A stretch of 58,168 nucleotides of DNA from a virus. The DNA lies in IMG/VR virus record IMGVR_UViG_3300037117_000093, positions 1 through 58,168 of that record; one strand, 5' to 3'. This document shows, one piece after another, positions 47,010-55,871 of this stretch (position 1 is its first letter; each line of letters opens with the position of its first letter). Below the pieces are notes generated by a model. It did no database searches, was not told where the DNA came from, and was given only the letters and a program-made list of their open reading frames with translations. Both the position numbers and the translations under genes were made by a program.

Positions 47010-47266
47010 GGCTTGTGCGGCGCGTTGAAGCCGGGAATATACAGCGAGCGCTGGCCGAAGCACCAGGGCGACGGCTCGCACTTGGCCGGCGCATCGCGCG
47101 GCACGCCGGCCAGCCAGCCGCGGGTGATCGCCGCTCGCGCCGCCTCGCACGTCGGCAGGGATTTGGCGCAGTCGCGCTCGCCGGGAAGCACGAGGGCGTA
47201 GTCTCCGCTGCCGGCTGCTGAGGCCAGTAGCACGAAGGCGACGGCGAGGATGGCGCTGCGGGTCAT
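47006..47266 (-). CDS. Secreted Cys-rich small protein, paralogue of 24395-24643
   Basis: The 86-residue product (ATG 47266) has a signal peptide (MTRSAILAVAFVLLASAAGS) followed by 'DYALVLPGERDCAKSLPTCE', 'RGWLAGV' and 'CEPSPWCFGQRSL'. It interrupts the usual DUF2460-DUF2163 order and is coupled to both. Its near twin at 24395 sits after a DNA methyltransferase. Perhaps it is a mobile accessory gene or a periplasmic inhibitor. Confidence 0.65.
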   Translation of the reverse strand: MTRSAILAVAFVLLASAAGSGDYALVLPGERDCAKSLPTCEAARAAITRGWLAGVPRDAPAKCEPSPWCFGQRSLYIPGFNAPHKP

Positions 47267-47949
47267 GGCTTGCAACTCTGGAACTTACATGACTTCAACT
47301 GCCATAAATTATAGAGGAATTGTTCATAATTCTGCGAGTCGTCCGTGAACCGGCATCGGTAGTAGAAGCTGAAATCCATCGCGATCGCAACACCGGCGCT
47401 CGGCGCAGTCGTGAAATTGACATGGCTCCCCGAGAGGTCGTTGGTCACGGTCCAGAGCGATGACGAGAGCGGGGTGCCGTTCAGGTAGACCGTGATCATC
47501 TGCCCGAGGTTGACGCCGCCGACCGGCTCGACCCGAGCGAGAGGCCCGCTGCCCCAGGTGCGGTAGATGCGGAAGACGGTCGTGACGCCGTCGCCGGTGG
47601 CGACGGCCTGGCTCATGCGGCTGTCGTCTTCGAGGTCGTCGAAATAGAATTCCCCGTAGGCGCCGTAGCACGTCAGGAAAAGCTGCGAGATCGCTTCAAG
47701 CTCGACGTGGGGCGCGTTCGGCGCGTAGGGAGAGATGTTCTGCGTCTGCTCGCGCAGCCACGACTCTTCGCCGAATTGAAGCTCGAATTGCCAGTTGGGA
47801 TAAACCTGGCGCGCGCTCTGGTACATGCGGCCGGTGACGGACTTGTGTTCGGTCGCCGCGAACAGGGGAATTTTCTTGACCGGGAAACCCTGCGGGATCA
47901 GCGCCGGGAAGACGGGTGCAGGCGCAGGAGGCCAATTCACGAATGACAA
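47263..47949 (-). CDS. DUF2460 tail protein, copy A
   Basis: The 228-residue product (ATG 47949) has 'PALIPQGFPVKKIPLFAATE', 'WQFELQFGEESWL', 'LFLTCYGAYGEFYFDD', 'DDSRMSQAVATGDGVTTVFR' and 'FYYRCRFTDDSQNYEQFLYN', all typical of DUF2460 (GTA gp12) tail proteins. It is next to a longer paralogue. In GTA it links the tube to the hub. Confidence 0.88.
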   Translation of the reverse strand: MSFVNWPPAPAPVFPALIPQGFPVKKIPLFAATEHKSVTGRMYQSARQVYPNWQFELQFGEESWLREQTQNISPYAPNAPHVELEAISQLFLTCYGAYGEFYFDDLEDDSRMSQAVATGDGVTTVFRIYRTWGSGPLARVEPVGGVNLGQMITVYLNGTPLSSSLWTVTNDLSGSHVNFTTAPSAGVAIAMDFSFYYRCRFTDDSQNYEQFLYNLWQLKSCKFQSCKP

Positions 47950-47964
47950 AATGAATGCTCCATC

Positions 47965-48867
47965 TTAGCCGCTAGGCGGCCAGCCGCTCGCGAACGAAAG
48001 CGGAGGCGAAGTTTGTTCGGACAAAACGCTGCGGAACTTGATTTTGACCGTCCAGCGGTCCTTGTAGAACTCGCTGTAATCGTGCTGGTCTTCGGCGAAT
48101 TGACATAGGTAATAGAAGCTGAACGTCGCCGTGATCGCCGCGCCGGACGCCGGAGCCAAGGTGAAGATTAGGGTGTTGCTACCAGAAACCGAATACGTAG
48201 ATGGTGATTGCGTAACACCAGCAACCTGGACGCTCGTCATGACATTGACCCAGCCGACCGGCTCGGTGAATTGCAGTCCGCCATATCCCCATGTGCGAAC
48301 AATCGTGAATGAAGTTGTCCCACCGTCGCCGGTGCCGATGGGCTGATCTGCGCGAGAATCATCCCACCACGCATCGAAAAGGAATTGCCCGAACTGCCCG
48401 ATGCTCGCGATGAAAAGCTGCGACAGCTTCATGAAGTCGGTGAAGCCGGCGAGGGAGCCAAGCGTTGCGTTCTGCGTCTGGTCGCGCAGTGTCTCGAAAT
48501 TGATCTCGAATTGCCAGATCGGAAGCTGTTGCTGCGGCGCGCGCATGTCGCGGCCGGACGAGATGCGGCCCTTCACGCTCGCCATGCTCGGCGTCACAAT
48601 GACAGGTAAGCCCCACGGCAGAGTTGGGAAGACCGGCGGAGGATCGATTAAATAATACTGAACCAGAAGCTCTTCAAGAACGACCTGTGACGCTCGTGCG
48701 TTGGAGTCCTTAACCAATATCTCAAGCACGGCCTGTGATGCCCGCGCGTTTGATACCGTTACCGCTGAGGATAGTTCTTCTAAAACAACCTGCGAGGATC
48801 GAGCGTTGGAACTAGCTGTAGCGAGTTCTTCGATAGCAACCTGAGAGGCGCGTGCGTTGGAAATCAT
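47965..48867 (-). CDS. DUF2460 tail protein, copy B, with N-terminal SNARASQ repeats
   Basis: The 300-residue product (ATG 48867) begins with four repeats of the type SNARASQVVLEEL, known from other phage tail proteins, and then the same DUF2460 domain as copy A ('PIWQFEINFETLRDQTQNAT', 'GQFGQFLFDAWWDDSRADQP', 'FYYLCQFAEDQHDYSEFYKD'). Two copies in tandem are unusual; the repeats may form a stalk. Confidence 0.85.
   Translation of the reverse strand: MISNARASQVAIEELATASSNARSSQVVLEELSSAVTVSNARASQAVLEILVKDSNARASQVVLEELLVQYYLIDPPPVFPTLPWGLPVIVTPSMASVKGRISSGRDMRAPQQQLPIWQFEINFETLRDQTQNATLGSLAGFTDFMKLSQLFIASIGQFGQFLFDAWWDDSRADQPIGTGDGGTTSFTIVRTWGYGGLQFTEPVGWVNVMTSVQVAGVTQSPSTYSVSGSNTLIFTLAPASGAAITATFSFYYLCQFAEDQHDYSEFYKDRWTVKIKFRSVLSEQTSPPLSFASGWPPSG
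48670..48867 (-). repeat. Four SNARASQ repeat units coding region
   Basis: The units differ by spacer length (3 to 6 residues) and Ala/Ser changes, with related DNA copies 45 to 60 bp apart. Confidence 0.75.
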
Positions 48868-48870
48868 TTC

Positions 48871-49899
48871 TTAGGCCGTTGTCGCGTAGCCGATTTTCAT
48901 TGCATTGACGTTCGCAGCAGTCAGAGCGATGCCACCGTTTGGATCAACTATGTAAACGTCGTGCTGGTAGGTGTAAATGCCATTGAGAACATTGCTTGTA
49001 CCAGCTAATTCAGTCGCATTGGATAGGATTTGGCTTGCCATAGCACGAGTGCCGGCGCTGTCCTGCCGATAGGCTCCGGTCACTTGCAATGCGATGGGAA
49101 CTAGTCCAGTTGGCATCGTCGTTATTGTGAATAAATCCTTGTGGCCCACGGTGGCGTCATAATTGTATGTCGTATCTGAGTCCATCGCGGTTTCCTGGAC
49201 CTGCGAAACGTTTGTGCTCGCTGCTGGAGTGTATTGGGGCGAACCGGAGGCCGCGACCGGGAACGCAGTGAACACTCGCGTAGGGCCAACGAAGGTATTA
49301 AAGGAGCTAGTCGTCGTGTCGCAGATGTAGAAATCGTCGATTGCCGAGGCATTATTATTTCCGACTGCCGCATATGGCTGCACGGTGTCGAATGTAGAAT
49401 TCGTCCCCGCCTGAGTGTTTAGTCCAGTGAGATTAAGAACCGACACGCCATTGATCATTATATTGACCACGCCAACCGTCGCCGATATTTTTATATCGGC
49501 TTCAAAATAAAACCACGCGGCTGATGTGAAGGCATTATTTCCAGTTGCGCCAAGCAGCGTTGATGTACCTCTATAAACCGAAATGACGCCATTGTTGTTA
49601 TCAAAATTGATCGTCACCTGCGGAGTTGATGCTGACTGTAATGCGCTATCCCACACTACGAGTTGATGCGGGATGGTGGCTGGCAAATAAAGCGCGTAGC
49701 CGATAAAGGCTTCTGCCAGCGACGCAGTTAACACCCCGGTGAGAGTACCATAAGATCCTAAATTAATTGCTCTTCCGCCGTAACGTCCGGCAACAAAAGC
49801 TACTGCAGATTGCGCTCGCCACTCGAACGGCCCGAAATTGGCGATAAGGTCGGTGGTATTGTTCTGATGATCGAAGCCGTCGATGTAAAGGAGGGCCAT
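48871..49899 (-). CDS. Virion beta-sandwich protein (ConA-like lectin) with tail association
   Basis: The 342-residue product (ATG 49899) starts 'MALLYIDGFDHQNNTTDLIA', a pattern common to phage ConA/Laminin-G-like proteins, with 'AFIGYALYLPATIPHQLVVW', 'YFEADIKISATVGVVNIMIN' and 'SAIDDFYICDT' (an acidic lectin-like face). The gene is more AT-rich than its neighbours, suggesting recent acquisition. It likely decorates the tail or adsorbs to glycans. Confidence 0.75.
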   Translation of the reverse strand: MALLYIDGFDHQNNTTDLIANFGPFEWRAQSAVAFVAGRYGGRAINLGSYGTLTGVLTASLAEAFIGYALYLPATIPHQLVVWDSALQSASTPQVTINFDNNNGVISVYRGTSTLLGATGNNAFTSAAWFYFEADIKISATVGVVNIMINGVSVLNLTGLNTQAGTNSTFDTVQPYAAVGNNNASAIDDFYICDTTTSSFNTFVGPTRVFTAFPVAASGSPQYTPAASTNVSQVQETAMDSDTTYNYDATVGHKDLFTITTMPTGLVPIALQVTGAYRQDSAGTRAMASQILSNATELAGTSNVLNGIYTYQHDVYIVDPNGGIALTAANVNAMKIGYATTA

Positions 49900-49903
49900 C
49901 TGA

Positions 49904-52900
49904 TTATCCCCTAAAACCGTTCCTCATCGCGTTGCGAGCGTACCCCTCAAAGGCGCTCCCATGCGAGCGCAAAGTCCCCTCGACCTCGCCGCGCGACATG
50001 CCTCCGAACCGGCCGCTCATCTGCGGGGAATAGTTGAAGGTGTGGTTGCCGCCGCTGTTGTTGGTCGTATTGCCCGTCCCGGCGAGGTTGTCATTGCTCG
50101 GGCGCATGCTCCCCGGCGACAGGCCGGCATGCGCAGCGCCTTGCACGGCTGCCGATATGTGCGCGGGCAGCACCATCTCGTTCGGGTGCAGGATCGCCAT
50201 CTGGCCGCCGCCGGAGATCATGCCGCCCGCGGCTGATGGGATGATGCCGCCCTGGGCACCGAACAGTGCACCGATCAACGGGATTTTGCTCAACAAACTT
50301 GCGCCGCCCGCAGTCGCCTGAGCCGAACTGTTTGCCGTCGTGGCGACCGTGTTCGCCGTTGTCGCGACGGTGTTCCCCACGTTCGCGAGTTGCATCGTGG
50401 TCGTGGCCGTGCCGGCAAGCTGGGTCGCGCTCGTCACGGTCTTCGTCGTCGTTTCCGCCAGGCCAAAGGCGGAACTTAGATTTTTGCCAAAGCTGGATAG
50501 CTGCGAGATGACCCCGACGGCGCCGAGGATTTCGCGCGTCGCCGGTGAGAGCCGGCTGCCGAACAGCGCGGCGGCCGATGACGCGATCCCGAGGCCCTGG
50601 GTGAAAAGCTGCAATCCCGACGACGCATTCCCGGAGCCGCCGCTCCCGCTGCCGGACGATCCGCCGGTGCCTTTTTGCGCCGCCGTCGTGGTCGCCTGCG
50701 TGCTTTTATCGACGGATGTCTTGAGCGCGTCGGTCGCGGTCTTGTCCTGCCCGACCGAGCCGTTGAGTTGCTGCGCCTGCGTCGTGCCGGCCTGGGTGAC
50801 GCCGATGCCCTGCTGAGCAACCGTCGCGCTCGCCTGCGCCTGCTGGGTGAGGTTGCGCAGCCCGGTGACAAGCTGCGGGTCTTGCGTCGCGGCGCCGGTG
50901 CCCGCGCCCTGGCTGCCAGCCGCCGCCATCAACGGCTTGTCGCTCGACCAATCCCGCAGGCCGTGCTGCTGATAGTCCGCCTGGAAAACCCGGTCCTGCG
51001 ATGATTTGCTGAAATCGGTGACGCCGAGTGGCTTCGCGTATTGATCCCATGTCTTCGGCTCGAACTGGTAGGCTCCGGCAGCATGGCTGCGGCCGGCTGG
51101 TCCCATATTGCCGCCCCATTGCGGAAAGCCTGTCGCACTCAGCGGCGCGTTCGATAGGTCGGTTTGGCCGTACCCGACATTGTAGTTGCCGTGGCTCTCG
51201 TATTTCCGCACGAGCGCTGCTGTCTGGTCAGTGTCGCCGATGCCGACCGCGCCCGGCTGCGTCAGCGCGCCGCCAGGAACCATCGTGCCGGGGGCGCCAG
51301 TTCCAGCCCCTGTGCCAGTCCCGCGCGCCTCGCGCTGCCCCTTCTTCGTGTTGGCCGCAATCTCTTTCAGGATGCCAGTCTGGACATCGAGGGCCTTTTT
51401 CTCGTCCCCGAGAGCGCTAACGACGCGCTCCTGCGCGGTCTTTGGCGGCTCCTTGTACATACCGAGCGCTTTTTCGAGCGACAGCCCGAGCGCTGACCCG
51501 AGGCCGCCGCCCTCCGGCAGCTTGACGCCGGCCATGTCCGCGAGCTTGCCGCCGAGGAATTTTGATCCCTCGCCCATGACGCCCTTGACCGCATCGCCGA
51601 TCAGCCCGGTCACAAGCTGCTTCTCGGCCGCCCGGAAAGTCGTCGTCCGGGTCATGCTTTCGGTGATGAACTTCTCGAGAGCATCGCCGGTCGTGTCGAA
51701 AAAGCTCGTGAAGGTCTGCGCTCGCGCCTTGTTCTCAGCGTCGATCTTCGATGTGATCTTTTCCTGGTACTGCGCCTGCGTCTCGGCGTCCTTAGCGTAA
51801 AGCTCGGCCAGTTGCTCGTTGAGCTTCTGGCGTTGCCCCAAGGTCAGGTCATCGGCCTGGAGCGCGGCGATGGTGCGCTGCTCCTCCTGCGCCATGACCT
51901 GCGATGTCAGGGTCGCCTCGGCCGCGAGTTCCTGATCCTTGGCCGCGCTATTCGCCGCGACGCCGGTTTGAAGCTGGGCGCGCTTCATCGCCAAGCCCAT
52001 GTTGGCGATGCGGTTCTGCGCGGTCAGGTTCTCTTCGGCGGAGCGGAATTGCTCGGCCTGAGCGCTCTTGATCGCGGTCTGAAGCTGTTTCTGCTGCTCG
52101 ATTTCCTGAAGTTGCAATCCAGCCCGGGCCGGCGCTTGTTGAACCGTCGGCAGCTTTCCAGCCTCTGCACTCCGCGCCTGAAAAGATGTTTCGATATCGC
52201 CCTTCGTAAGCGTTCCCATCGCCTGCTTCGCCCGCAGCTTGGCTTCCTCGTTGCGGATGAAGGTCTCGTAATCTGCCCGCGCTTGTTGCGTCGCCGATCG
52301 CTGCGAAGCGCTGGCTTCCATGTTCTTGAGTTCGAGTTGCTTGCCGACTAACTCCGCGCGCAACTGCGTGATCTGCTGGACGGTCAACTTTTCGATGCCG
52401 ACCCGCTGATCGCCGGCCCGCTGCGCTGCATCGACCTCTTTTTGCAGCACGCCAATCTCAGCGCTAAGCTCGTTCTTCCGCAGCGTGGCGATGTCCGCAG
52501 CGCCCTTGGCCGCCGCCTGATAACCTGCCTGTTCGACGCGCTCGCGAATGCCTTGCATCGCAGCAGGATCGGCTGCGCGCGCGCCGCGCTTGGCGATTTG
52601 CTGATCTTCGAGCGCGAGGTGCTCTTTCAATATATCGAGGGCTTTTTGGGCACCCGCAGCGTCGCCGGTCTGATTGTCAGATATTGCCTTTTGCAGACGT
52701 GCAATCTCCGCGGCGGTTTTTGCTCTTTCGGCATCAATGCCGCGCAAAGCCGTGGTATCGGCAATCAGTTTCGAGGTGTCGGCCTCTTCCTGCGTCGGAA
52801 GATTAAGCGGAGCCGGCAATGAACGAGTCAGAGCTGCGCCAGTCGGAATCGACGCGAGCGCACCTAGAGGATCGTCCCCCCGTTTAAGCTCCTCAATGAA

Positions 52901-53908
52901 TTTTTTCTGGTCGGCAGCAATTTTCTGCTGCGCTGCTCCGTATCGTTGGGAAATTCCCTGCGCAGCGAGGTCAGACGCCTTTCCCCAATCATGCGTCGCG
53001 ATGGCGGTTTCAAATGCCGTATAGGCTTCCCCAGCGAGAAGATGACCTTTCTCGACAACCGACTGCAAAGCGCTCGGCGATGAAAATATCCGAGCAAAGC
53101 CTTTTGCCGCCTTCCCTTCATCACCGCCGAATTGCAGTTTGGCCCACGCCTCGGCGACGCTGGCAAGAGATTGCCTGGCACTATCCGATAGATGCGGAAT
53201 GTTTTCGAGCGCGACCGCTAAGCCCCGCGCCTCAGTACGGCCAGCCCAGCCGCTCTCATATATCGTGTCGCGCAGTTTGGCATAGCCTGCTTCGGCCTCG
53301 GCCGGAGCGCGCCCCATGACGATTGCCGCGGCGTGCACGTCGGCTAATGCCTGTTGAGCTTGATGCGCGTCGCTGATGATTTCGTAAAGCGCAACAGCTA
53401 TCGCACCGAGGCCAACTGCCGCCGCAATTCCTGCGGCAATACCTGTCGGTCCCAATGCCCCGATAGCCGCCCCAGCGAGACCAGAATCCCGCATCATGGC
53501 GATGAATGATGACGCCATCGCCCCCCGCGCGTGACGGAAGCTTTCGTCAACAAGCGCGACAGCATGTCTCGCGGTTTGCCCGTAATTCAGCGCGGCGGCC
53601 CCGGCTTTCTGGAAGGCTGGCGCCATATCGGCCGCCGCGGCATGAGCCGTTCGCAGACTGCGCGCGGCTTCCGTCGAATCCGCACCGAGAGCGGCGAACG
53701 CGCTCTTGAAAACCGCAGCGCTGCCGGCGGCTGATTTGAACGTATTGTCCAAGCCGCGGGTGTCGGCAGCGAGGCCGCTGACGCCGCCTTGCGCGGCTTG
53801 AGCCGACGCCCGAATGCGTTGCAGCGAGGCATCGACTTGGCTGACAGCCGCTCCGCTGCCGCTTTCCCTCGTTACGATACCGACCCGTACCGTGCCATCA
53901 TCGGACAT
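49904..53908 (-). CDS. Tape measure protein with internal lysozyme domain
   Basis: ATG 53908 follows GGAGGG; an upstream ATG at 53920 would add four residues. The 1,334-residue product is mostly helical with Ala/Gln-rich coiled coils and a hydrophobic segment ('MRDSGLAGAAIGALGPTGIA', about residues 140-165). Around residues 895-1000 lies a lysozyme-like domain ('RKYESHGNYNVGYGQTDLSN', 'AAGAYQFEPKTWDQYA'). The size fits a tail of the order of 200 nm if the usual 0.15 nm per residue holds. It measures tail length and aids DNA entry. Confidence 0.9.
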   Translation of the reverse strand: MSDDGTVRVGIVTRESGSGAAVSQVDASLQRIRASAQAAQGGVSGLAADTRGLDNTFKSAAGSAAVFKSAFAALGADSTEAARSLRTAHAAAADMAPAFQKAGAAALNYGQTARHAVALVDESFRHARGAMASSFIAMMRDSGLAGAAIGALGPTGIAAGIAAAVGLGAIAVALYEIISDAHQAQQALADVHAAAIVMGRAPAEAEAGYAKLRDTIYESGWAGRTEARGLAVALENIPHLSDSARQSLASVAEAWAKLQFGGDEGKAAKGFARIFSSPSALQSVVEKGHLLAGEAYTAFETAIATHDWGKASDLAAQGISQRYGAAQQKIAADQKKFIEELKRGDDPLGALASIPTGAALTRSLPAPLNLPTQEEADTSKLIADTTALRGIDAERAKTAAEIARLQKAISDNQTGDAAGAQKALDILKEHLALEDQQIAKRGARAADPAAMQGIRERVEQAGYQAAAKGAADIATLRKNELSAEIGVLQKEVDAAQRAGDQRVGIEKLTVQQITQLRAELVGKQLELKNMEASASQRSATQQARADYETFIRNEEAKLRAKQAMGTLTKGDIETSFQARSAEAGKLPTVQQAPARAGLQLQEIEQQKQLQTAIKSAQAEQFRSAEENLTAQNRIANMGLAMKRAQLQTGVAANSAAKDQELAAEATLTSQVMAQEEQRTIAALQADDLTLGQRQKLNEQLAELYAKDAETQAQYQEKITSKIDAENKARAQTFTSFFDTTGDALEKFITESMTRTTTFRAAEKQLVTGLIGDAVKGVMGEGSKFLGGKLADMAGVKLPEGGGLGSALGLSLEKALGMYKEPPKTAQERVVSALGDEKKALDVQTGILKEIAANTKKGQREARGTGTGAGTGAPGTMVPGGALTQPGAVGIGDTDQTAALVRKYESHGNYNVGYGQTDLSNAPLSATGFPQWGGNMGPAGRSHAAGAYQFEPKTWDQYAKPLGVTDFSKSSQDRVFQADYQQHGLRDWSSDKPLMAAAGSQGAGTGAATQDPQLVTGLRNLTQQAQASATVAQQGIGVTQAGTTQAQQLNGSVGQDKTATDALKTSVDKSTQATTTAAQKGTGGSSGSGSGGSGNASSGLQLFTQGLGIASSAAALFGSRLSPATREILGAVGVISQLSSFGKNLSSAFGLAETTTKTVTSATQLAGTATTTMQLANVGNTVATTANTVATTANSSAQATAGGASLLSKIPLIGALFGAQGGIIPSAAGGMISGGGQMAILHPNEMVLPAHISAAVQGAAHAGLSPGSMRPSNDNLAGTGNTTNNSGGNHTFNYSPQMSGRFGGMSRGEVEGTLRSHGSAFEGYARNAMRNGFRG

Positions 53909-53920
53909 GGCGCCCTCCAC

Positions 53921-53948
53921 AAATGAAAAGAGCGCCCCGAAGGGCGCT
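53921..53948 (-). terminator. Intrinsic terminator before the tape measure gene
   Basis: AGCGCCC (53931-53937) and GGGCGCT (53942-53948) enclose CGAA; CTTTTCATTT follows on the minus strand, 13 bp before the tape measure start. Confidence 0.7.
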
Positions 53949-53953
53949 CGCCG

Positions 53954-54720
53954 TCAGAATGCCGCCGTCCCGCCGGGACGCAGCCCAAATGCCGTCACAA
54001 GGCCGCCAAGCCCCATCGGGTCCGGCGGCAGGTCACCGACGCGCTGCGCGGCCTTCTTCTCCGCCAGCCGCGCCAGCACCGCCTGATATGCCTCTTCCTC
54101 GGTCTGCGGCTTCGGCTGCCCCGCAGCAGCGCCGTCGAACCGCGGCGCCGGGTCGCGCGTGTGCGATACCCCGGCGGCCGGCGGCTTGTACTTATGCTCG
54201 GCCGCGACGAACCAATCAGCCGGCGGCGTCTGCGACCATTGCGCGTGTAGGAGCTTGTACCAGCGCAGCGACAGGTCGCGCTTTATGACGCGAGGATGTC
54301 CGCCGCAGATGTTTCGGACGGCAAGCTCGGCGCAGAGCTTGTCGATGTCCCAGTCCCAAGATCGGCCGCCGGAGGCGCCACCGGCGTCTCCGGGATCGGA
54401 AAACCCGAGGCGCGCAACAGCCCGTTCATCTGGCCCGCGAGTTGCGCCGCCTCGCCGCCGGTGCACATGCGTTTCAGGACTTCCGCCGTCAGGTCGCGCC
54501 GCGCGGCTGGACCTGGATTCGCAAGTTGGTGCGCGACGATCGCGATCACGTGGCCGGCGTAATCGACCCAATAGAGGCCAGCATCGAGCGCTTGCATCGA
54601 CGCTCTGGTTTCCTCCAGATCGGCGAAACTCAGTGCCGGCACGTCAATATCGACGCCGCCGATCCTGAATTTGACCGTCTCGGGCGGCAGCGCCATGAAT
54701 GTCCGTTGCCGTCCCGCCAT
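53954..54720 (-). CDS. Tail assembly chaperone GT (-1 frameshift product)
   Basis: Reading G from ATG 54720 for 107 codons, then slipping back one base on GGGTTTT (54406-54400), joins the frame that ends at 53954 and yields 255 residues. The joined part continues 'SDPGDAGGASGGRSWDWDID' and 'KLCAELAVRNICGGHP', which is natural protein, while the upstream part of that frame is Arg-rich shadow. GT proteins aid tail tube polymerisation around the tape measure. Confidence 0.72.
54283..54720 (-). CDS. Tail assembly chaperone G
   Basis: The 145-residue zero-frame product (ATG 54720) is a mixed alpha/beta protein ('VKFRIGGVDIDVPALSFADL', 'IAIVAHQLANPGPAARRDLT', 'LKRMCTGGEAAQLAGQMNGL') with a low-complexity end. 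Its position between tube protein and tape measure, and the overlapping extension, identify it as G. ATG 54735 would add five residues. Confidence 0.75.
   Translation of the reverse strand: MAGRQRTFMALPPETVKFRIGGVDIDVPALSFADLEETRASMQALDAGLYWVDYAGHVIAIVAHQLANPGPAARRDLTAEVLKRMCTGGEAAQLAGQMNGLLRASGFPIPETPVAPPAADLGTGTSTSSAPSLPSETSAADILAS
54400..54406 (-). promoter_or_regulatory. Slippery heptamer GGGTTTT
   Basis: In the G frame the codons are GGT TTT after a G, the X-XXY-YYZ form; slipping gives GGG TTT. It precedes the natural start of the T domain and lies 118 bp before the G stop. Confidence 0.7.
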
Positions 54721-54766
54721 CGCCGGCCCCTTCAAAGTTGAGGCCGACGATATAGCGCAACTATGA

Positions 54767-55519
54767 TCAGAACGCCATGCTCAACGATCCAACCACATTC
54801 GCGGCGTTCGCGAAGGAGCTGAAATCCAGTTCCTCGTACCAGTAATCATCGAGGCGCGACGGGAAGGTCAGCCGGCTGCTGATGCACTGGTTGAGCACGA
54901 GCTCAAGTTGGTAGCCCTCGAACACGTCCACGAGTGTCACGGAGAACCGCGGCGTCGTGCCCATGAAGGGGTTGCCGATGGCGATCGAATTGCCGGTCGC
55001 CACGGTGTAATCGTAGTTGACGAGGACGCCGGTGCCGATATCCGCCGACGCAAAGGTGTAGACGCCGGTCGACGCCACGAATGCATAGACCCCGATGCCG
55101 GTCGCCGTCGATCCGGCGGTAAGCTGGACACCCGTGGCCGTGTAGAAGACGCCCTGATCGGAGAGCGGCGTCGATGACGACAGTGCGACGGTGTAGCTGA
55201 GCGCGGCCGTGCCGGGAATGAACGCCTCGCCCGGCGGGATAGTGATCTTCGTCTGACCGGCGCTGAGGGTCTGCCCGAAGAACAGGTCGTTGAACGTCGC
55301 GGCCTGAAGCGTCGCCACCTTCGCCTTCCCGGTGATCTTCGTCTTGCCGCGCGCCGCGTCCACCGGGTATTGGTAGGAGCCATAAAGTTCTTTCACGTCC
55401 CCACTGAACTCAATAGTTATGTCCTGCAAGGTACCGAACCGCCGCGGAGTAGCGATGAGCGGCGCGAGGTCCGTTCGCGTGCCGGTCATGAAGCCGGCGC
55501 CAAACCCGAATTGACTCAT
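54767..55519 (-). CDS. Major tail tube protein
   Basis: ATG 55519 follows GGAGATCG and gives 250 residues. Segments 'RRFGTLQDITIEFSGDVKEL', 'GKTKITGKAKVATLQAATFN', 'GVYTFASADIGTGVLVNYDY' and 'VFEGYQLELVLNQCISSRLT' read as the two beta-barrels of a tube subunit. Position between tail completion genes and G supports it. The strong separate signal suggests high expression. Confidence 0.82.
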   Translation of the reverse strand: MSQFGFGAGFMTGTRTDLAPLIATPRRFGTLQDITIEFSGDVKELYGSYQYPVDAARGKTKITGKAKVATLQAATFNDLFFGQTLSAGQTKITIPPGEAFIPGTAALSYTVALSSSTPLSDQGVFYTATGVQLTAGSTATGIGVYAFVASTGVYTFASADIGTGVLVNYDYTVATGNSIAIGNPFMGTTPRFSVTLVDVFEGYQLELVLNQCISSRLTFPSRLDDYWYEELDFSSFANAANVVGSLSMAF

Positions 55520-55540
55520 ATCGATCTCCACCGTGAGGGC

Positions 55541-55571
55541 AAAAGAAAAGGGCGCCCCGCGAGGGACGCCC
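55541..55571 (-). terminator. Hairpin with T-tract before the tube gene
   Basis: GGGCG(C)CCC (55550-55558) pairs with GGG(A)CGCCC (55563-55571) around CGCGA; CTTTTCTTTT follows on the minus strand. Confidence 0.65.
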
Positions 55572-55615
55572 AAGTTTTGGAAGGAAACGCGCCGGCCGCA
55601 GCCGACGGCGGCAGC

Positions 55616-55861
55616 CTACCGCTTCATCAGTTCCGTTTCCAGCATCGTCTTCAACTGCGGCAGCGCGGCGCCGAGATGGTTCCACGCGGCGGCTGACTGC
55701 GCGAGCGGCGAGTTTCGGACATAGCGGTCGATCCAGGCGGACGACGCGACCGTCCAGGCGATATCGAAGCTCTCGCCAGCGGTGATCGGCGCAGCCTCGG
55801 CGCCAGGTGCGGCTAGCCCGTGTTCGTCGGCGGTGAAGCCGGTCGTCGGTGCTTCGGACAT
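55616..55861 (-). CDS. Small tail-module protein, unknown
   Basis: ATG 55861 behind GGGAG gives 81 residues: an acidic start ('MSEAPTTGFTADEHGLAAPG'), a helix ('FDIAWTVASSAWIDRYVRNS') and 'AWNHLGAALPQLKTMLETEL'. It may aid connector or tube assembly. Confidence 0.6.
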   Translation of the reverse strand: MSEAPTTGFTADEHGLAAPGAEAAPITAGESFDIAWTVASSAWIDRYVRNSPLAQSAAAWNHLGAALPQLKTMLETELMKR

Positions 55862-55871
55862 TGGTGCTCCC

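Noticed and set aside
46164-47201. Plus-strand ORF of 345 residues
   Set aside because: Antisense to the DUF2163 gene with many Arg and His; shadow.
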